A DNA stretch of 64,000 nucleotides from an uncultured Shimia sp. (GCA_937897325.1 CALCOY010000027.1:62001-126000), one strand, 5' to 3'; positions 1 through 9,371 are shown, numbered from the stretch's first letter. The notes: a model not told the origin generated them from the sequence alone. Program-made: numbers and translations.

Positions 1-144
1 ACTCAGGTTTATTTGCTTAATCCGCATGGTTTAGTCAAACTCGATTAAACGGCAGCTACATGGCGGTGCCGACCTGCATTGACCTAGCTTGATTGCAGGA
101 GGCGCAGTTGTTTCTGCGCTGATCTGACCATGTTGGAGGCACAT

Positions 145-282
145 ATGGCCCTGATCTTTAACTTCTCTGCCGCCGTCGTCGTTTTGGCAACCGTGGCCGT
201 TGCGCTCGAGACGCGCCCCGCAGATCGCGACAGCCGGATCGTTCTGGCCTCGGAGGCTTTCGCCGATGGGCTTGCGCATTGA
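145..282 (+). CDS. Small 45-aa hydrophobic protein, hypothetical
   Basis: A short reading frame starts at an ATG preceded by a good GGAGG ribosome-binding site at about 135-139. The product is 45 residues. Residues 2-20 form a hydrophobic segment rich in Ala and Val that could be a signal anchor, and the rest is charged (ETRPADRDSR). It lies 60 bp upstream of the secreted PepSY-like gene in the same direction, so the two may be co-transcribed. No family was recognised. The ribosome-binding site and the membrane-segment composition argue that it is expressed, but the size is small enough that chance remains possible. Confidence 0.45.
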   Translation: MALIFNFSAAVVVLATVAVALETRPADRDSRIVLASEAFADGLAH

Positions 283-342
283 GGGGGTTGCTATGAACTC
301 GCCACAGACCGTGTCGTCAGGATTGGTCTTCCGGAGAGCCTG

Positions 343-813
343 ATGAAGAAAAACTCCCAAATCAGTTCGGTAAAGAGCACGTCATTCACACGGCGCGCGG
401 TTTTGGCTCCCTTGATGCTGGGAGGCCTTCTGGCAGTGGTGCAGGTCATCCCTGCCTTTGCCAACCGCATCGAAGACGGCATCACCCGCCAGTTGCGAAA
501 TCAGGGCTACACCCAGATCAACACCCGAAACACCCTGCTAGGCCGTATCCGCATCACAGCGCGCCGCGGAAACACCTTTCGCGAGATCATCGTGAACCCT
601 TCAACCGGTGTGATCCTGCGCGACTATGTCCGGGGCGCAGAGGGTGGTCTTGGCGGCCTCATCAGCCCGGATCGCAGTGGCGGTGCCGGTGGTCGGACGG
701 GCGGCGGCGACGATGGAGATGACGGTGATGATGGTGACGATGGCGACGATGGAGGAGATGACGGGGGTGACGATGGCGGCGATGACGGAGGAGATGACGG
801 TGGAGACGACTGA
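343..813 (+). CDS. Secreted PepSY-like protein with Asp/Gly-repeat tail
   Basis: The 156-residue product has an N-terminal signal peptide (positive SFTRRA stretch, hydrophobic core, cleavage probably after PAFA near residue 40). About 60 residues follow that resemble a PepSY/YpeB-type inhibitor fold (QLRNQGYTQI, LLGRIRITA, REIIVNPSTGVILRDY). The C-terminal 40 residues are almost only Asp and Gly, in GDD units and then GGDD units, and could bind divalent cations in the periplasm. Asp and Gly codons vary along the repeat, which suggests selection on the protein rather than fresh slippage. The gene is 21 bp upstream of a membrane HTH gene. Function is unknown; the PepSY assignment is by pattern only. 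Confidence 0.7.
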   Translation: MKKNSQISSVKSTSFTRRAVLAPLMLGGLLAVVQVIPAFANRIEDGITRQLRNQGYTQINTRNTLLGRIRITARRGNTFREIIVNPSTGVILRDYVRGAEGGLGGLISPDRSGGAGGRTGGGDDGDDGDDGDDGDDGGDDGGDDGGDDGGDDGGDD

Positions 814-834
814 TTACCTCAAGGAGCCATAGTG

Positions 835-1338
835 ATGGCAAGCTCTTACCTCTTTGGCATTATCCTAGTCATTCAAGTGCTTTGTGCTGTTTTCTTCGTA
901 TCTGACATATTAATCTCTGTCTTGGGATTGACGGTTGAACCGATCAATTGGCAGGTTCATGAATTGATAGAGATCGGGGCGGCAATCGGGCTGATCATAG
1001 GCGTCGTGCTCGGGGCTTTGACGTTGCGCGCATCGAACCGCAGATCGGACCGCATCGAAAGCCAATTGCGCGCAGCTTCGGGCGCTTTCATGGAGCTTTT
1101 GTATGACAAGTTCGAGGAATGGTCGCTGACACCGGCAGAGCGAGATGTGGCACTTTTTGCTATCAAAGGTTTGTCGACCCAGGACATCGCAGCGGTGCGC
1201 GAAACCTCAGAAGGTACTGTAAAAGCGCAGACAAATGCCATTTACCGCAAAGCCGGAGTGAGCGGTCGCCCACAATTGCTAAGCGTGTTCATTGACGATC
1301 TGATTGATGGCCCACTTCACAGTTCCGAACGTGCGTGA
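835..1338 (+). CDS. Membrane-anchored LuxR-type helix-turn-helix regulator
   Basis: The product is about 167 residues. Two hydrophobic segments near residues 5-30 and 42-64 should place the N-terminus in the inner membrane. A short coiled linker (RRSDRIESQLRAASG) leads to a C-terminal LuxR/GerE-type HTH with the diagnostic LTPAERDVALFAIKGLS, EGTVKAQ and IYRKAGVSGR stretches. It probably regulates genes from the membrane in response to an envelope signal. A GTG at 832 directly precedes the chosen ATG, and AAGGAG at 821-826 could serve either start. It follows the PepSY-like gene closely and its 3' end overlaps the convergent DUF2237 gene by 22 bp. Confidence 0.8.
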   Translation: MASSYLFGIILVIQVLCAVFFVSDILISVLGLTVEPINWQVHELIEIGAAIGLIIGVVLGALTLRASNRRSDRIESQLRAASGAFMELLYDKFEEWSLTPAERDVALFAIKGLSTQDIAAVRETSEGTVKAQTNAIYRKAGVSGRPQLLSVFIDDLIDGPLHSSERA

Positions 1339-1694
1339 CTTTCTAGGATTGTCAGCGGAATAACATCCAATGCCCGCTTGTGAGTGGCTGAAAGATCAAC
1401 ATCGGGTGCACAGCCTTCCTCATGCGCCTGCATGAAGCGCGAGGCGCATAGACACCAGCGATCACCAGGTTTCAGACCGGGAAACCGGAACTCTGGCCTC
1501 GGGGTGCTAAGATCATTTCCGACATAGCTCGAATAGGCCAGAAATTCTGCGGTCACGATTGCACAAACCGTGTGACTGCCCTGATCGGCGGCGCAAGTGT
1601 TGCAGTGGCCATCCCGAAAGAAACCCGTCACCGGATCATTCCCGCAGACTTGCAGGGGTTCACCCAAAACATTGATGCTTTCATCCGGCTTCAT
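1317..1694 (-). CDS. DUF2237 family protein
   Basis: This 125-residue cytoplasmic protein matches the DUF2237 pattern throughout. It has NVLGEPLQVCG at the start, then DPVTGFFRDGHCNTC, GSHTVCAIVTAEFL, YSSYVGNDLSTP and FPGLKPGDRWCLCASRF. Conserved cysteines are visible in CNTC, HTVC and WCLC. The biochemical role of the family is unknown. The full domain is present and the length is typical. It overlaps the convergent HTH gene at its 3' end. Confidence 0.88.
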   Translation of the reverse strand: MKPDESINVLGEPLQVCGNDPVTGFFRDGHCNTCAADQGSHTVCAIVTAEFLAYSSYVGNDLSTPRPEFRFPGLKPGDRWCLCASRFMQAHEEGCAPDVDLSATHKRALDVIPLTILESHARSEL

Positions 1695-1885
1695 TGGATA
1701 CCTGTTTGTTTACAAGCGCTTCATCACGGTTCCTGAATTGGCACACGAATTGGTCGGCTCTTCGTTCTTTCGTCAATTTTGTCGCGAAACATCATCCGAA
1801 ATTTTCGAAAACTGCTCACTGAGCCTAAGTATCCGCGGAAAAACTGCCTGTGAGCGCAGCTTTTGCAACTTCCGAGGGTTTTCCT

Positions 1886-2920
1886 TCACAATGCCCACTT
1901 GATCCACCTTCCGTGAAAATCGGCTTGTCCCAATTCCAGCGTGATGTCGCCCGGCCAGAGGCGCAATGTCAACAGCGCGCCTATAGCGCCTGTGGTGTCC
2001 CCTCCTGTTTCCATGCTCAGCCACGCAAGGGGTGTTTCATCAGTTGCGCGGGCGCCTTGGGCTTCGATCAATTCGGTGCCGCGGATTTGGGCGCTTTTCG
2101 GGAAGTACTGCCAGGCCACCGTATGCTGAATCAGGTGCAAATGGTTGGCGGGCGCGGATTGCAGGCGATGTTCGAGCCAGTAAATCGCATCTGACCTGGC
2201 CAGTCCCGCGTCCCAGATCTTTGCCGCAGCATTGGTCAATTCGAAACGGTGCGGTTGATCAGGCCAAAGGAAAGCGGTCAGCCTCAAAAGATCGTCCGGG
2301 TTTCTTGGGTTAAGCGGATTCAGGTCAACTCCCGCGCGGTCAGCAATGTGTGGGGTTGCGTCAGGCGGGGCTGCGCCATCCCAGTCTGGTTTGAGCGTCA
2401 GGACCGAAGCCGCCGGACCGAATTGCGCACCTGCAATTTCCAATGCATAATGATCCCACATGAGGTTCAGCCCGCCGCTCGCCCCCAATTCACTTAGAAC
2501 GATAGGCCGGTCGAAATGCTGCAGCGCCACATGCGCCCCGGCAATTAGTGCAGCGCTACGCCGCACCTCATTTGTTTGCGGCGGTGTTTCGATCCAATCG
2601 AGAAGAAACGCCTCGTGTTCCTCTAAGGTTTCCAAAACAGCCGCTTGCAAAACAGCGTCGGTCACAGCCTTAGGTGGATAGGCGGCTTTCAAGGACGCGC
2701 TGCGACCGCTCAGGACAAGTGCATGCAAGCCGCCTGCTACCCGCAATGGTAGGGAGTGGCCAGCAGGTCCGATGTCGCCTTTAAATTCGGTAAGACGGTT
2801 GGTGAGCGGCGCGTCAGAGGGCAACTCTGTGGCGAGAAGACCAAGCAATTGCCCCATAAAGGGTGAGCCCATACGTGCGCATGTATCGGCCTGTTGTTGA
2901 AAGGCGTTTTGGAGTGTCAT
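1886..2920 (-). CDS. DUF2332 domain-containing protein
   Basis: This 344-residue soluble protein has the DUF2332 layout. An N-terminal helical part carries ARMGSPFMGQLL and FKGDIGPAGHSLPLRVAGGLHALVL, the middle carries ELGASGGLNLMWDHY, and the C-terminal part carries GVDLNPLNP, RLTAFLWPDQPHR and HTVAWQYFP. The family has no established biochemical function; the GASGGLN stretch is reminiscent of a nucleotide-binding loop but that is speculation. Its ATG overlaps the pth stop codon as ATGA, so it is probably translationally coupled to pth. Confidence 0.85.
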   Translation of the reverse strand: MTLQNAFQQQADTCARMGSPFMGQLLGLLATELPSDAPLTNRLTEFKGDIGPAGHSLPLRVAGGLHALVLSGRSASLKAAYPPKAVTDAVLQAAVLETLEEHEAFLLDWIETPPQTNEVRRSAALIAGAHVALQHFDRPIVLSELGASGGLNLMWDHYALEIAGAQFGPAASVLTLKPDWDGAAPPDATPHIADRAGVDLNPLNPRNPDDLLRLTAFLWPDQPHRFELTNAAAKIWDAGLARSDAIYWLEHRLQSAPANHLHLIQHTVAWQYFPKSAQIRGTELIEAQGARATDETPLAWLSMETGGDTTGAIGALLTLRLWPGDITLELGQADFHGRWIKWAL

Positions 2921-3594
2921 CGAAAGCGATCCACCAGTTTTTGCAAGGGCGATCTGCTGTCTCCTGCGACAGAGGGCGTCTTTGCGGCTGGTGGTTCTTC
3001 CGCCCTTTTGCCCGTCCCAGAGCGCGGTGGGGAGACGCGCAAGGCAACTGCATTCAGAAAGCGTCCGCTGTCGCCGGCGGCGAGATAAGGCGCGCCATCT
3101 CCGCAGCCCCGCAACACATCGTCCAGCCAGTCCTGATCGCTTTTTGCAAAATCATGCAGCACAAAGCCCGGCACGCGATCCTTGTGACCGGGATGACCAA
3201 CCCCGAGACGCACGCGCCTGTAATCGGGCCCTATATGCGCGTGGATCGAGCGAAGGCCGTTATGGCCTGCATGTCCACCGCCCATCTTGAACCGCACTTT
3301 GCCGGGGGCCAGGTCAATCTCGTCGTGGAAGACAATGATGTCTTCGGGCTCAATCTTGTAAAAGCGCAACGCGGCCCCGACGCTGTCGCCCGACTTATTC
3401 ATGAAGGTTTCGGGCTTAAGCAACACGATGCGGTCAGAGCCAAAACGCCCTTCGCTCACGCTGCCCCTATGCTTGGATTTCCAGGCGGGAAAATTGTGAT
3501 CCCGCGCGATCTGATCCAGCGCCATGAAGCCGATATTGTGCCTGTGGCCGGCATACTTTGCCCCTGGGTTCCCCAGCCCGACGATCAGTTTCAT
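2917..3594 (-). CDS. pth: Peptidyl-tRNA hydrolase
   Basis: Pth releases tRNA from peptidyl-tRNAs dropped by ribosomes. The 225-residue product shows the family signature MKLIVGLGNPG at the start, RHNIGFMALD with the catalytic His, PETFMNKSG, HDEIDLAPG and GGGHAGHNGLRS. The last 40 residues are a Pro/Arg-rich tail beyond the usual 190-residue core, as is common in alphaproteobacteria. The start was placed at MKLIVG because GGAGG lies just upstream and because the family begins there; a start four codons earlier is possible. It is followed by the DUF2332 gene with an ATGA overlap. Confidence 0.96.
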   Translation of the reverse strand: MKLIVGLGNPGAKYAGHRHNIGFMALDQIARDHNFPAWKSKHRGSVSEGRFGSDRIVLLKPETFMNKSGDSVGAALRFYKIEPEDIIVFHDEIDLAPGKVRFKMGGGHAGHNGLRSIHAHIGPDYRRVRLGVGHPGHKDRVPGFVLHDFAKSDQDWLDDVLRGCGDGAPYLAAGDSGRFLNAVALRVSPPRSGTGKRAEEPPAAKTPSVAGDSRSPLQKLVDRFR

Positions 3595-3661
3595 TCCTGC
3601 CTCCAATTCCGCGCTGCAGCATAGTTGCGAGAGGTGTCAACGTCCAGTCAAGCGCAGATGG

Positions 3662-4435
3662 CTAGGTGATCTCCTGGAGATCTGACAGCCAGCCAAGCAG
3701 CTCTGATGTGCTCGAACCAAGCGGTTTGAATTCGGCTCCGATTGGCGCGTACCAGCCGAGATCCGCGACATTTTTCAAAGGGAAAGCATAGTCGACCTCA
3801 CCCTGATCTGACTCACCGCTGTCGGGCCCGCCAGCGATCTGAGTATGCTCAATCTTCGGCAGCAATCGCGTTACCGAGTTGATCAGATCACCTGTCATGA
3901 CTTGCAGGTGCCAAGCGTCGAACATCAGCTTGAGATTGGGTTTGCCCACGGCATCGATATTGCTTTCGGCGCGATCCGTCGTTGACAGATGGTATCCGGC
4001 GACATCGCGAAGGTTGATTGGTTCAATCAGCACGGTGATCTCTCGTGCTGCTGCCAGATCGCAGGTGTAAGTCAGGGCGTTTTGAAAGGCGTTGTCCGTT
4101 CCGCCACGACCGGTCATCACGTGAACGGCTGGCGTTTAGGTGGCGACGACATAGTCGACCGTCCGAGCGATTGCTGCGCGCGCCTCTTGGGCTCGGTCGG
4201 GCAACGCGGCCAGGCTGAAATCACCCTTTTTACGTTCCCCGGACCCAGCGTTAAGACCCAGCATGCTAAGGCCGGTTTCCTGCAACGCCGTGCTGACGGC
4301 ATCCGTTTCCATATCAAGCGGAAAGTGGCATTCGACGGCATCGAACCCAGCACCTGCCGCAGCGCGGATGCCTTCAGGCAATGAAAGTTCGGTAAAAAGA
4401 AACCCGAGATTGGCCGAGGATTTCACTAGTCCCAC
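3662..4435 (-). pseudogene. otnI: otnI-like 2-oxotetronate isomerase (Hyi family), disrupted
   Basis: The minus strand encodes a recognisable hydroxypyruvate-isomerase/OtnI TIM-barrel protein. The N-terminal part reads ANLGFLFTELSLPE and GFDAVECHFPLD; the C-terminal part reads AVHVMTGRGGTD, ITVLIEPINLRD, YHLSTTD, GKPNLKLMFDAWHLQ, DQGEVDYAFP and GWYAPIGAEFKP. Both halves are in the same frame but a TAA at 4136-4138 interrupts them directly after YVVAT. Small gaps relative to the family are also apparent, for example after GGTD. OtnI interconverts 2-oxotetronate and 3-oxotetronate. The gene lies at the end of a decayed cluster with otnK and ltnD remnants, so loss of function is likely. Confidence 0.75.
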
Positions 4436-5095
4436 TTCACATCGAAGCGCGTGACGACCTTTGTGATGCCCAAACCGCCTATCATTAATGGCAAGTCTGC
4501 CGCGGCCGTGCCCAGAATGATCAGATCCTCATCCCGGATGGCGCCAAGGCCGGTGCGCATAGCATTGGCGCCCGTAAAGACATCCTCAATTGGAAGATGT
4601 TCGACCCCACCTTTAATTGCAGTGCCGGCCAACGGCGCAGGTTTGGATCGGTCATTGGGTTCAGGGGATGCGCCTCCATCCCGCTTTCATTCAGCAACTG
4701 ATCCTTGACAAAAAGATGGCCCATGTAGACGGAATTCCCTGTCGCCGGGAAGGTGGGCAGACCATCACACTTTTGCCCCCAAGCGCATCGACTAAGGCCT
4801 CGGTCACCGGCCCGATACTGCCCTCTGGCGTGCTGTTGAATATCGAGCAATGCCGGAACAGAAACCGCTCGCAGCCCTAATCACGAGACCAGGCCAGTGC
4901 CCTCGAAGACTGCGCAATTGAGTCTTACGCGGCGATTGAGCGGGATATGATCGATGCGATCCCGGCTTCGACGTCAGGTGCGGTGGAGGCGTCTGGCACG
5001 CCTACATACTGGGTGGCCCTCATATGCGCCTTGGTCAGCGTGTTGCCCAGATCGGACGAGCTGGTGAACTCACCGCCGATCCAGGCCAGAAACAT
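4426..5095 (-). pseudogene. otnK: otnK-like 3-oxotetronate kinase, multiply disrupted and 3'-truncated
   Basis: Fragments of an OtnK (four-carbon acid sugar kinase) gene are spread over different frames. Near 5095-4960 the minus strand reads FTSSSDLGNTLTKA and TQYVGVPDAS. Near 4900-4700 it reads NSTPEGSIGPVTEAL, FPATGNSVYMGHLF and LLNESGMEAHPLNPMTD. Near 4550-4440 it reads IRDEDLIILGTAAADLPL. In-frame stops occur near 4920 and 4880, at least one frameshift separates the pieces, and the C-terminal half (about 200 residues in intact homologues) is missing. The ATG at 5095 shares a base with the ltnD stop (TGATG), a relic of translational coupling. Confidence 0.75.
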
Positions 5096-5990
5096 CAGCT
5101 TTCCCCCGGCGGTTTGATCCCGGCCGCGCGGTCGTGAACTTTGGTAAGGGCGGCATCGTCCGCAGTGCCCAGCCCCACATCAACAGGTGCCTTAAACCGA
5201 TCAAGTGCCGTATGTGCCATCGTCGTAGGAACACCCGAAGCTCCAGCAACCTTTGTCAAGATGCCTGGACCCTTGGGCCAGATGATTACTGAGGATCGGG
5301 GCGCGCAGTCTGCCTCAACGACATGCGGCGCGCGGCTTCCGAACATCTAACTAATACGAGCCAGCCGAGACCGAAGTCACTTTGACGACCTCGCTCAGAT
5401 TCAAGGATTGCGAGGCCCCAAAGCTAACGCGTCGGCGCTTAAGGCGATATTTGATCCCGCGACCAGCTGGTTGACCGCCTTCATTGCTGTGATCCTGCAC
5501 CTGCCGCATTGCCAGGCCTTTGCACTGTTTCAGCCATTGCATCGCTTGCAGGTTTTGCTGCGGCGAAGGTCGCTGGTGTTCCGAAGGCCATGATTGACAA
5601 AGCGCCTTGCGCGGCCTTTGCGGACCCGTCAGAGATCGGCGCGTAAAGATGGCGAAGACCTAGATCCTTGCTGTGCTGACCAAAGTTCTGGGCGCAATCG
5701 GGCGGGATTGTCGCGCACAAGATCACCACACCACACCGTCCCGACTAAGACGTTCGGCCCGACGTGCAATACCAAAAGCGTATCATCGATCTGCGCGGCG
5801 TTCAGGATCAAATTGACCACGATTTCATAGCTGCCACCGTCGTCTGGTGCTCCCTCAGTTCGGCGGCCCCCGCAGCATTGTGTTTTAGCCCGTGACGTTC
5901 AGGTTTGCTTTGGTCGGACTTTTCACCAGACCGTTCATGGCGACTTTCCGACTGCTCTTGCGCATCCTATCCCGTGTCCGCCTCAAAGCC
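5095..5990 (-). pseudogene. ltnD: ltnD-like L-threonate dehydrogenase, frameshifted
   Basis: Pieces of an L-threonate dehydrogenase (3-hydroxyisobutyrate dehydrogenase superfamily) can be read on the minus strand in several frames. They include EIVVNLILNAAQIDD, ISDGSAKAAQGALSIMAFGTPATF, GNAAGAGSQ, MFGSRAPHVVEADCAPRSSV and GLGTADDAALTKVHDRAAGIK. The N-terminal Rossmann motif is not visible and appears lost or scrambled against the end of glpK. The 5' boundary is approximate. LtnD would oxidise L-threonate to 2-oxotetronate, the substrate handled next by OtnI and OtnK. Confidence 0.72.
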
Positions 5991-6017
5991 CGTCGCTTGC
6001 GCAAACAGCAAGGTCAG

Positions 6018-7505
6018 TCAGACTGACAGGGTGGCTTCGACGGCGCGCTGCCAAGCGGCATACTTCGCGTTGCGGGTCACTTCGTCCATGATCGGCGTAA
6101 ATCTTTCGTCAAGCGCCCAGGCATCTGCGAAGCCCTGCATGTCTGGATAGACCGCTGCCTGCATCCCGGCGAGCCAAGCCGCTCCGAGGGCCGTCGTTTC
6201 CGTGATCTTCGGTCTGTCGACAGGTGCGCCAATGACATCGCTTAAAAACTGCATCGCCCAGTCCGAAGCAGTCATGCCGCCGTCGACCCTCAACACCTGC
6301 TGGCTGCGATCCGCCGCCCAATCGGCATGCATGGCTTCTAAGAGATCTCGGGTCTGGAAGCCCACGCTTTCGAGGGCCGCTTTGGCGAATTCAGCGGGTC
6401 CGGAGCCGCGTGTGAGGCCGTAAATCGCGCCGCGACAATCGGCATTCCAGTAGGGTGCACCGAGCCCTGTGAAGGCCGGGACCATGATGACGTTTTGAGC
6501 ATCATCGGCGCATTCAGCCAGAGGCTGCGTTTCCGATGCGTCCCGGATGAGCTTCAATCCGTCGCGCAACCATTGAACGACGGCACCTGCGATGAAGATG
6601 GAGCCTTCCAAAGCGTAGGTCGGTTTTCCATGCAGCTGATAGCCGATCGTTGTCAGCAGCCGGTTATCTGAGGTTACGGGCGTTTCACCGGTGTTTAGCA
6701 AGGCGAAACATCCGGTTCCGTAGGTCGATTTCAGCATGCCGGGCTGGAAACACGCCTGGCCGATGGTCGCCGCTTGCTGATCACCAGCAACGCCAAGGAT
6801 CGGAATTTCGCGCCCGAACAAATCCGCGCGGGCCATTCCGAAGTCACTGGCACAGTCACGCACCTCGGGCAGAATTGACATCGGAATGTCGAGCATGTCG
6901 CACATTGTCTCGCTCCATCCGCCCTCGCGTATGTCGTAAAGCATTGTGCGTGCGGCATTCGTTGCGTCGGTCACGTGAATTCTGCCTCCGGTCAATTTCC
7001 AGATGATCCAACTGTCGACGGTACCGAAGGCCAGTTTGCCCGCCTTCGCCTTTTCACGTGCGCCGTCGACGGTATCGAGGATCCATTTCAGCTTGGTGCC
7101 CGAGAAGTAGGGATCAAGCAAAAGGCCGGTGATCCGGGTCACTTTAGCTTCATGCCCAGCATCTTTGAGGCGCTGACACAGATCGGATGTACGCCGGTCC
7201 TGCCATACGATGGCATTGTGTATCGCTTGGCCCGTTTCGCGGTCCCATACAACCGTCGTTTCGCGTTGGTTCGTGATTCCAATCGCGGCAATGTTTTTGG
7301 GGTCGATCGCTGCGCGTTCGATCGCTGCGCGACATGTTCCTGCCGTGGTCGCCCAAAGATCGGATGGATCATGTTCAACCCAGCCGCTTTTGGGAAAGTG
7401 CTGGGGGAATTCTTCCTGTGCAGATGCGGTGATGCGCATGTTTGCGTCAAACACTATGGCCCGGCTGGATGTCGTGCCTTGGTCGATGGCAAGGATATGG
7501 GTCAT
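6018..7505 (-). CDS. glpK: Glycerol kinase
   Basis: GlpK phosphorylates glycerol to sn-glycerol 3-phosphate with ATP. The 495-residue product has the full FGGY layout. DQGTTSSR at residues 8-15 is the phosphate-binding loop, NQRETT at 79-84 and IVWQDRRT are glycerol-site motifs, and [17 protein letters not shown] and [10 protein letters not shown] follow in the expected order. Length is typical. It is the last intact gene of the minus-strand glycerol operon that starts with glpD, and is separated from glpV by a strong hairpin. Fossils of a tetronate operon follow directly downstream. Confidence 0.97.
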   Translation of the reverse strand: MTHILAIDQGTTSSRAIVFDANMRITASAQEEFPQHFPKSGWVEHDPSDLWATTAGTCRAAIERAAIDPKNIAAIGITNQRETTVVWDRETGQAIHNAIVWQDRRTSDLCQRLKDAGHEAKVTRITGLLLDPYFSGTKLKWILDTVDGAREKAKAGKLAFGTVDSWIIWKLTGGRIHVTDATNAARTMLYDIREGGWSETMCDMLDIPMSILPEVRDCASDFGMARADLFGREIPILGVAGDQQAATIGQACFQPGMLKSTYGTGCFALLNTGETPVTSDNRLLTTIGYQLHGKPTYALEGSIFIAGAVVQWLRDGLKLIRDASETQPLAECADDAQNVIMVPAFTGLGAPYWNADCRGAIYGLTRGSGPAEFAKAALESVGFQTRDLLEAMHADWAADRSQQVLRVDGGMTASDWAMQFLSDVIGAPVDRPKITETTALGAAWLAGMQAAVYPDMQGFADAWALDERFTPIMDEVTRNAKYAAWQRAVEATLSV

Positions 7506-7574
7506 TGGCAGGCCTTATGGTGCTGATCTTTTCGGATCAGGTCGTATCAGCTTATTGATGGGGATCAAAAGGGT

Positions 7575-7598
7575 GGTCGGGGCCCGAAGGCCCCGGCC
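7575..7598 (-). terminator. UUCG-tetraloop hairpin between glpV and glpK
   Basis: A stem of about 10 bp (7575-7584 with 7589-7598, one G-T pair) encloses a four-base loop that reads TTCG on the minus strand, with core GGGGCC-TTCG-GGCCCC. It begins 8 bases after the glpV stop codon. There is no long T-tract after it, so it may be an attenuating terminator or an mRNA-stabilising element that raises the level of the upstream binding-protein message relative to glpK. Confidence 0.6.
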
Positions 7599-7606
7599 GA
7601 CGTGCA

Positions 7607-9328
7607 TTACTGCCAGGACTGGATCAACTCGTCATAGCTGACAGTGATCGGTTCCTCGTCTTCATTGTCGAGCTTCGGGAAAGGCGCGCCAGCTTGGCTG
7701 AACCACTCTTCCGCGTCTACCTCATCGTTCATGACCGGGCCGAGATCGCCCTGAACGCCAGCGCGTTCAAGCCGTTCGAGCACACGCTCCTGATCCGCGC
7801 AAAGTGAATCCAGCGCTTCCTGTGGTGTCTTTGCACCTGACATCGCATCGCCGATGTTCTGCCACCAGAGCTGTGCAAGCTTCGGATAATCCGGCACGTT
7901 GGTCCCCGTGGGTGACCAGGCAACCCGTGCTGGTGAACGGTAGAATTCGATCAGACCGCCCAACTTGTCAGCGCGTTCGGTAAAGTGGTCCGAGTTGATC
8001 GTGGATTCCCGAATAAAGGTCAAACCGACATCGGACTTCTTCAGATCAACTGTCTTCGACGTCACGAACTGCGCATAGAGCCATGCGGCCTGCGCGCGGT
8101 CCACCGGCGTTGACTCCATAAGTGTCCACGAACCCGCATCCTGGTAGCCGATCTTCTGACCTTCTTTCCAGTAAACGCCATGGGGCGAAGGTGCCATCCG
8201 CCATTTCGGCGTGCCATCTTCGTTCATCACCGGCAGGCCAGGTTTCACCGTGTCCGCAGTGAAGGCCGTGTACCAGAACATCTGCTGGGCGATGTTGCCC
8301 TGCGCAGGGATCGGACCGGCTTCGCCGAAGGTCATACCAGCCGCTGCGGGCGGAGAGTACTTCTGCAGCCACTCGATCGCTTTCGTTACGGCATATACAG
8401 CAGCGGGAGAGTTGGTCGCCCCGCCTCGCGCCACGCAGGATCCAACCGGCTGGGAATTCTCGTTCACCCTGATACCCCATTCGTCGACAGGCAGGCCATT
8501 GGGTTCGCCAACATCGCCCATACCTGCCATGGACATCCACGCATCCGTGTAGCGCCAGCCAAGGCTTGGGTCTTTCTTGCCGTAATCCATATTGCCGAAG
8601 ACTTCGCCGTCGACGCCCATATGGCTCAGATCGCGCCCGGTGAAGAACTCCGCGATGTCTTCATAGGCCGACCAGTTCACGGGAACGCCAAGCTCGTAGC
8701 CGAACTGCTCCTGGAAATCCGCCTTGTTCTTTTCGTCATTGAACCAGTCGTAGCGGAACCAATAGAGGTTCGCGAATTGCTGTGTTGGCATCTGGTACAG
8801 CTTGCCGTCGGGGCCCGTGGTGAAGCTGAGCCCGATGAAATCATCCAGATCAAGCGTCTGTAGCGTCACATCCGCGCCATCGCCCGCCATCCAGTCCGTA
8901 AGGTTGCGCACCTGCTCATAGCGCCAATGCGTGCCGATAAGGTCGGAGTCGTTGACATAGGCGTCGTAGATGTTTTCGCCCGACTGCATTTGCGTCTGAA
9001 GCTTTTCGACCACGTCGCCTTCGCCGATCAGGTCATGTGTGACTTGGATGCCTGTGATGGCCGTAAAGGCAGGCGCGAGAACTTGGCTTTCGTATTCGTG
9101 CGTGGTTATTGTTTCCGACACCACCTTGATGTCCATGCCCTGGAAGGGTTCCGCCGCATCCACGAAGAACTGCATTTCTGCTTCCTGTTCTTCGCGGCTC
9201 AGCACCGACAGATCCCCGATCTCATTGTCGAGAAAAGCGCGCGCCGCGTCCATATCCGCCCATGCAGGGGCGGCCAGCATGGCTGTGGCCAAACTGAGCG
9301 CGGTTGTGGATTTGAGGATGTGGTTCAT
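7607..9328 (-). CDS. glpV: Glycerol ABC transporter periplasmic binding protein
   Basis: This is the substrate-binding protein of the glycerol importer. The 573-residue product begins with a signal peptide (MNHILKSTTALSLATAMLAAPAWA). It continues as a family-1 extracellular binding protein with VLAPAFTAITGIQVTHDLI, QMQSGENIYDAYVNDSDLIG and QYAPSPHGVYW-like segments. The length is greater than typical sugar-binding proteins but fits the GlpV type known from rhizobia. The start was placed at 9328 because GGGAGG lies just upstream and the signal peptide starts there; the frame extends further without support. It lies after the DUF2160 gene and before glpK. Confidence 0.92.
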   Translation of the reverse strand: MNHILKSTTALSLATAMLAAPAWADMDAARAFLDNEIGDLSVLSREEQEAEMQFFVDAAEPFQGMDIKVVSETITTHEYESQVLAPAFTAITGIQVTHDLIGEGDVVEKLQTQMQSGENIYDAYVNDSDLIGTHWRYEQVRNLTDWMAGDGADVTLQTLDLDDFIGLSFTTGPDGKLYQMPTQQFANLYWFRYDWFNDEKNKADFQEQFGYELGVPVNWSAYEDIAEFFTGRDLSHMGVDGEVFGNMDYGKKDPSLGWRYTDAWMSMAGMGDVGEPNGLPVDEWGIRVNENSQPVGSCVARGGATNSPAAVYAVTKAIEWLQKYSPPAAAGMTFGEAGPIPAQGNIAQQMFWYTAFTADTVKPGLPVMNEDGTPKWRMAPSPHGVYWKEGQKIGYQDAGSWTLMESTPVDRAQAAWLYAQFVTSKTVDLKKSDVGLTFIRESTINSDHFTERADKLGGLIEFYRSPARVAWSPTGTNVPDYPKLAQLWWQNIGDAMSGAKTPQEALDSLCADQERVLERLERAGVQGDLGPVMNDEVDAEEWFSQAGAPFPKLDNEDEEPITVSYDELIQSWQ

Positions 9329-9371
9329 GTGGTACCTCCCATTATTTGAACCTCTGTTTGTTGCGCCGGGA

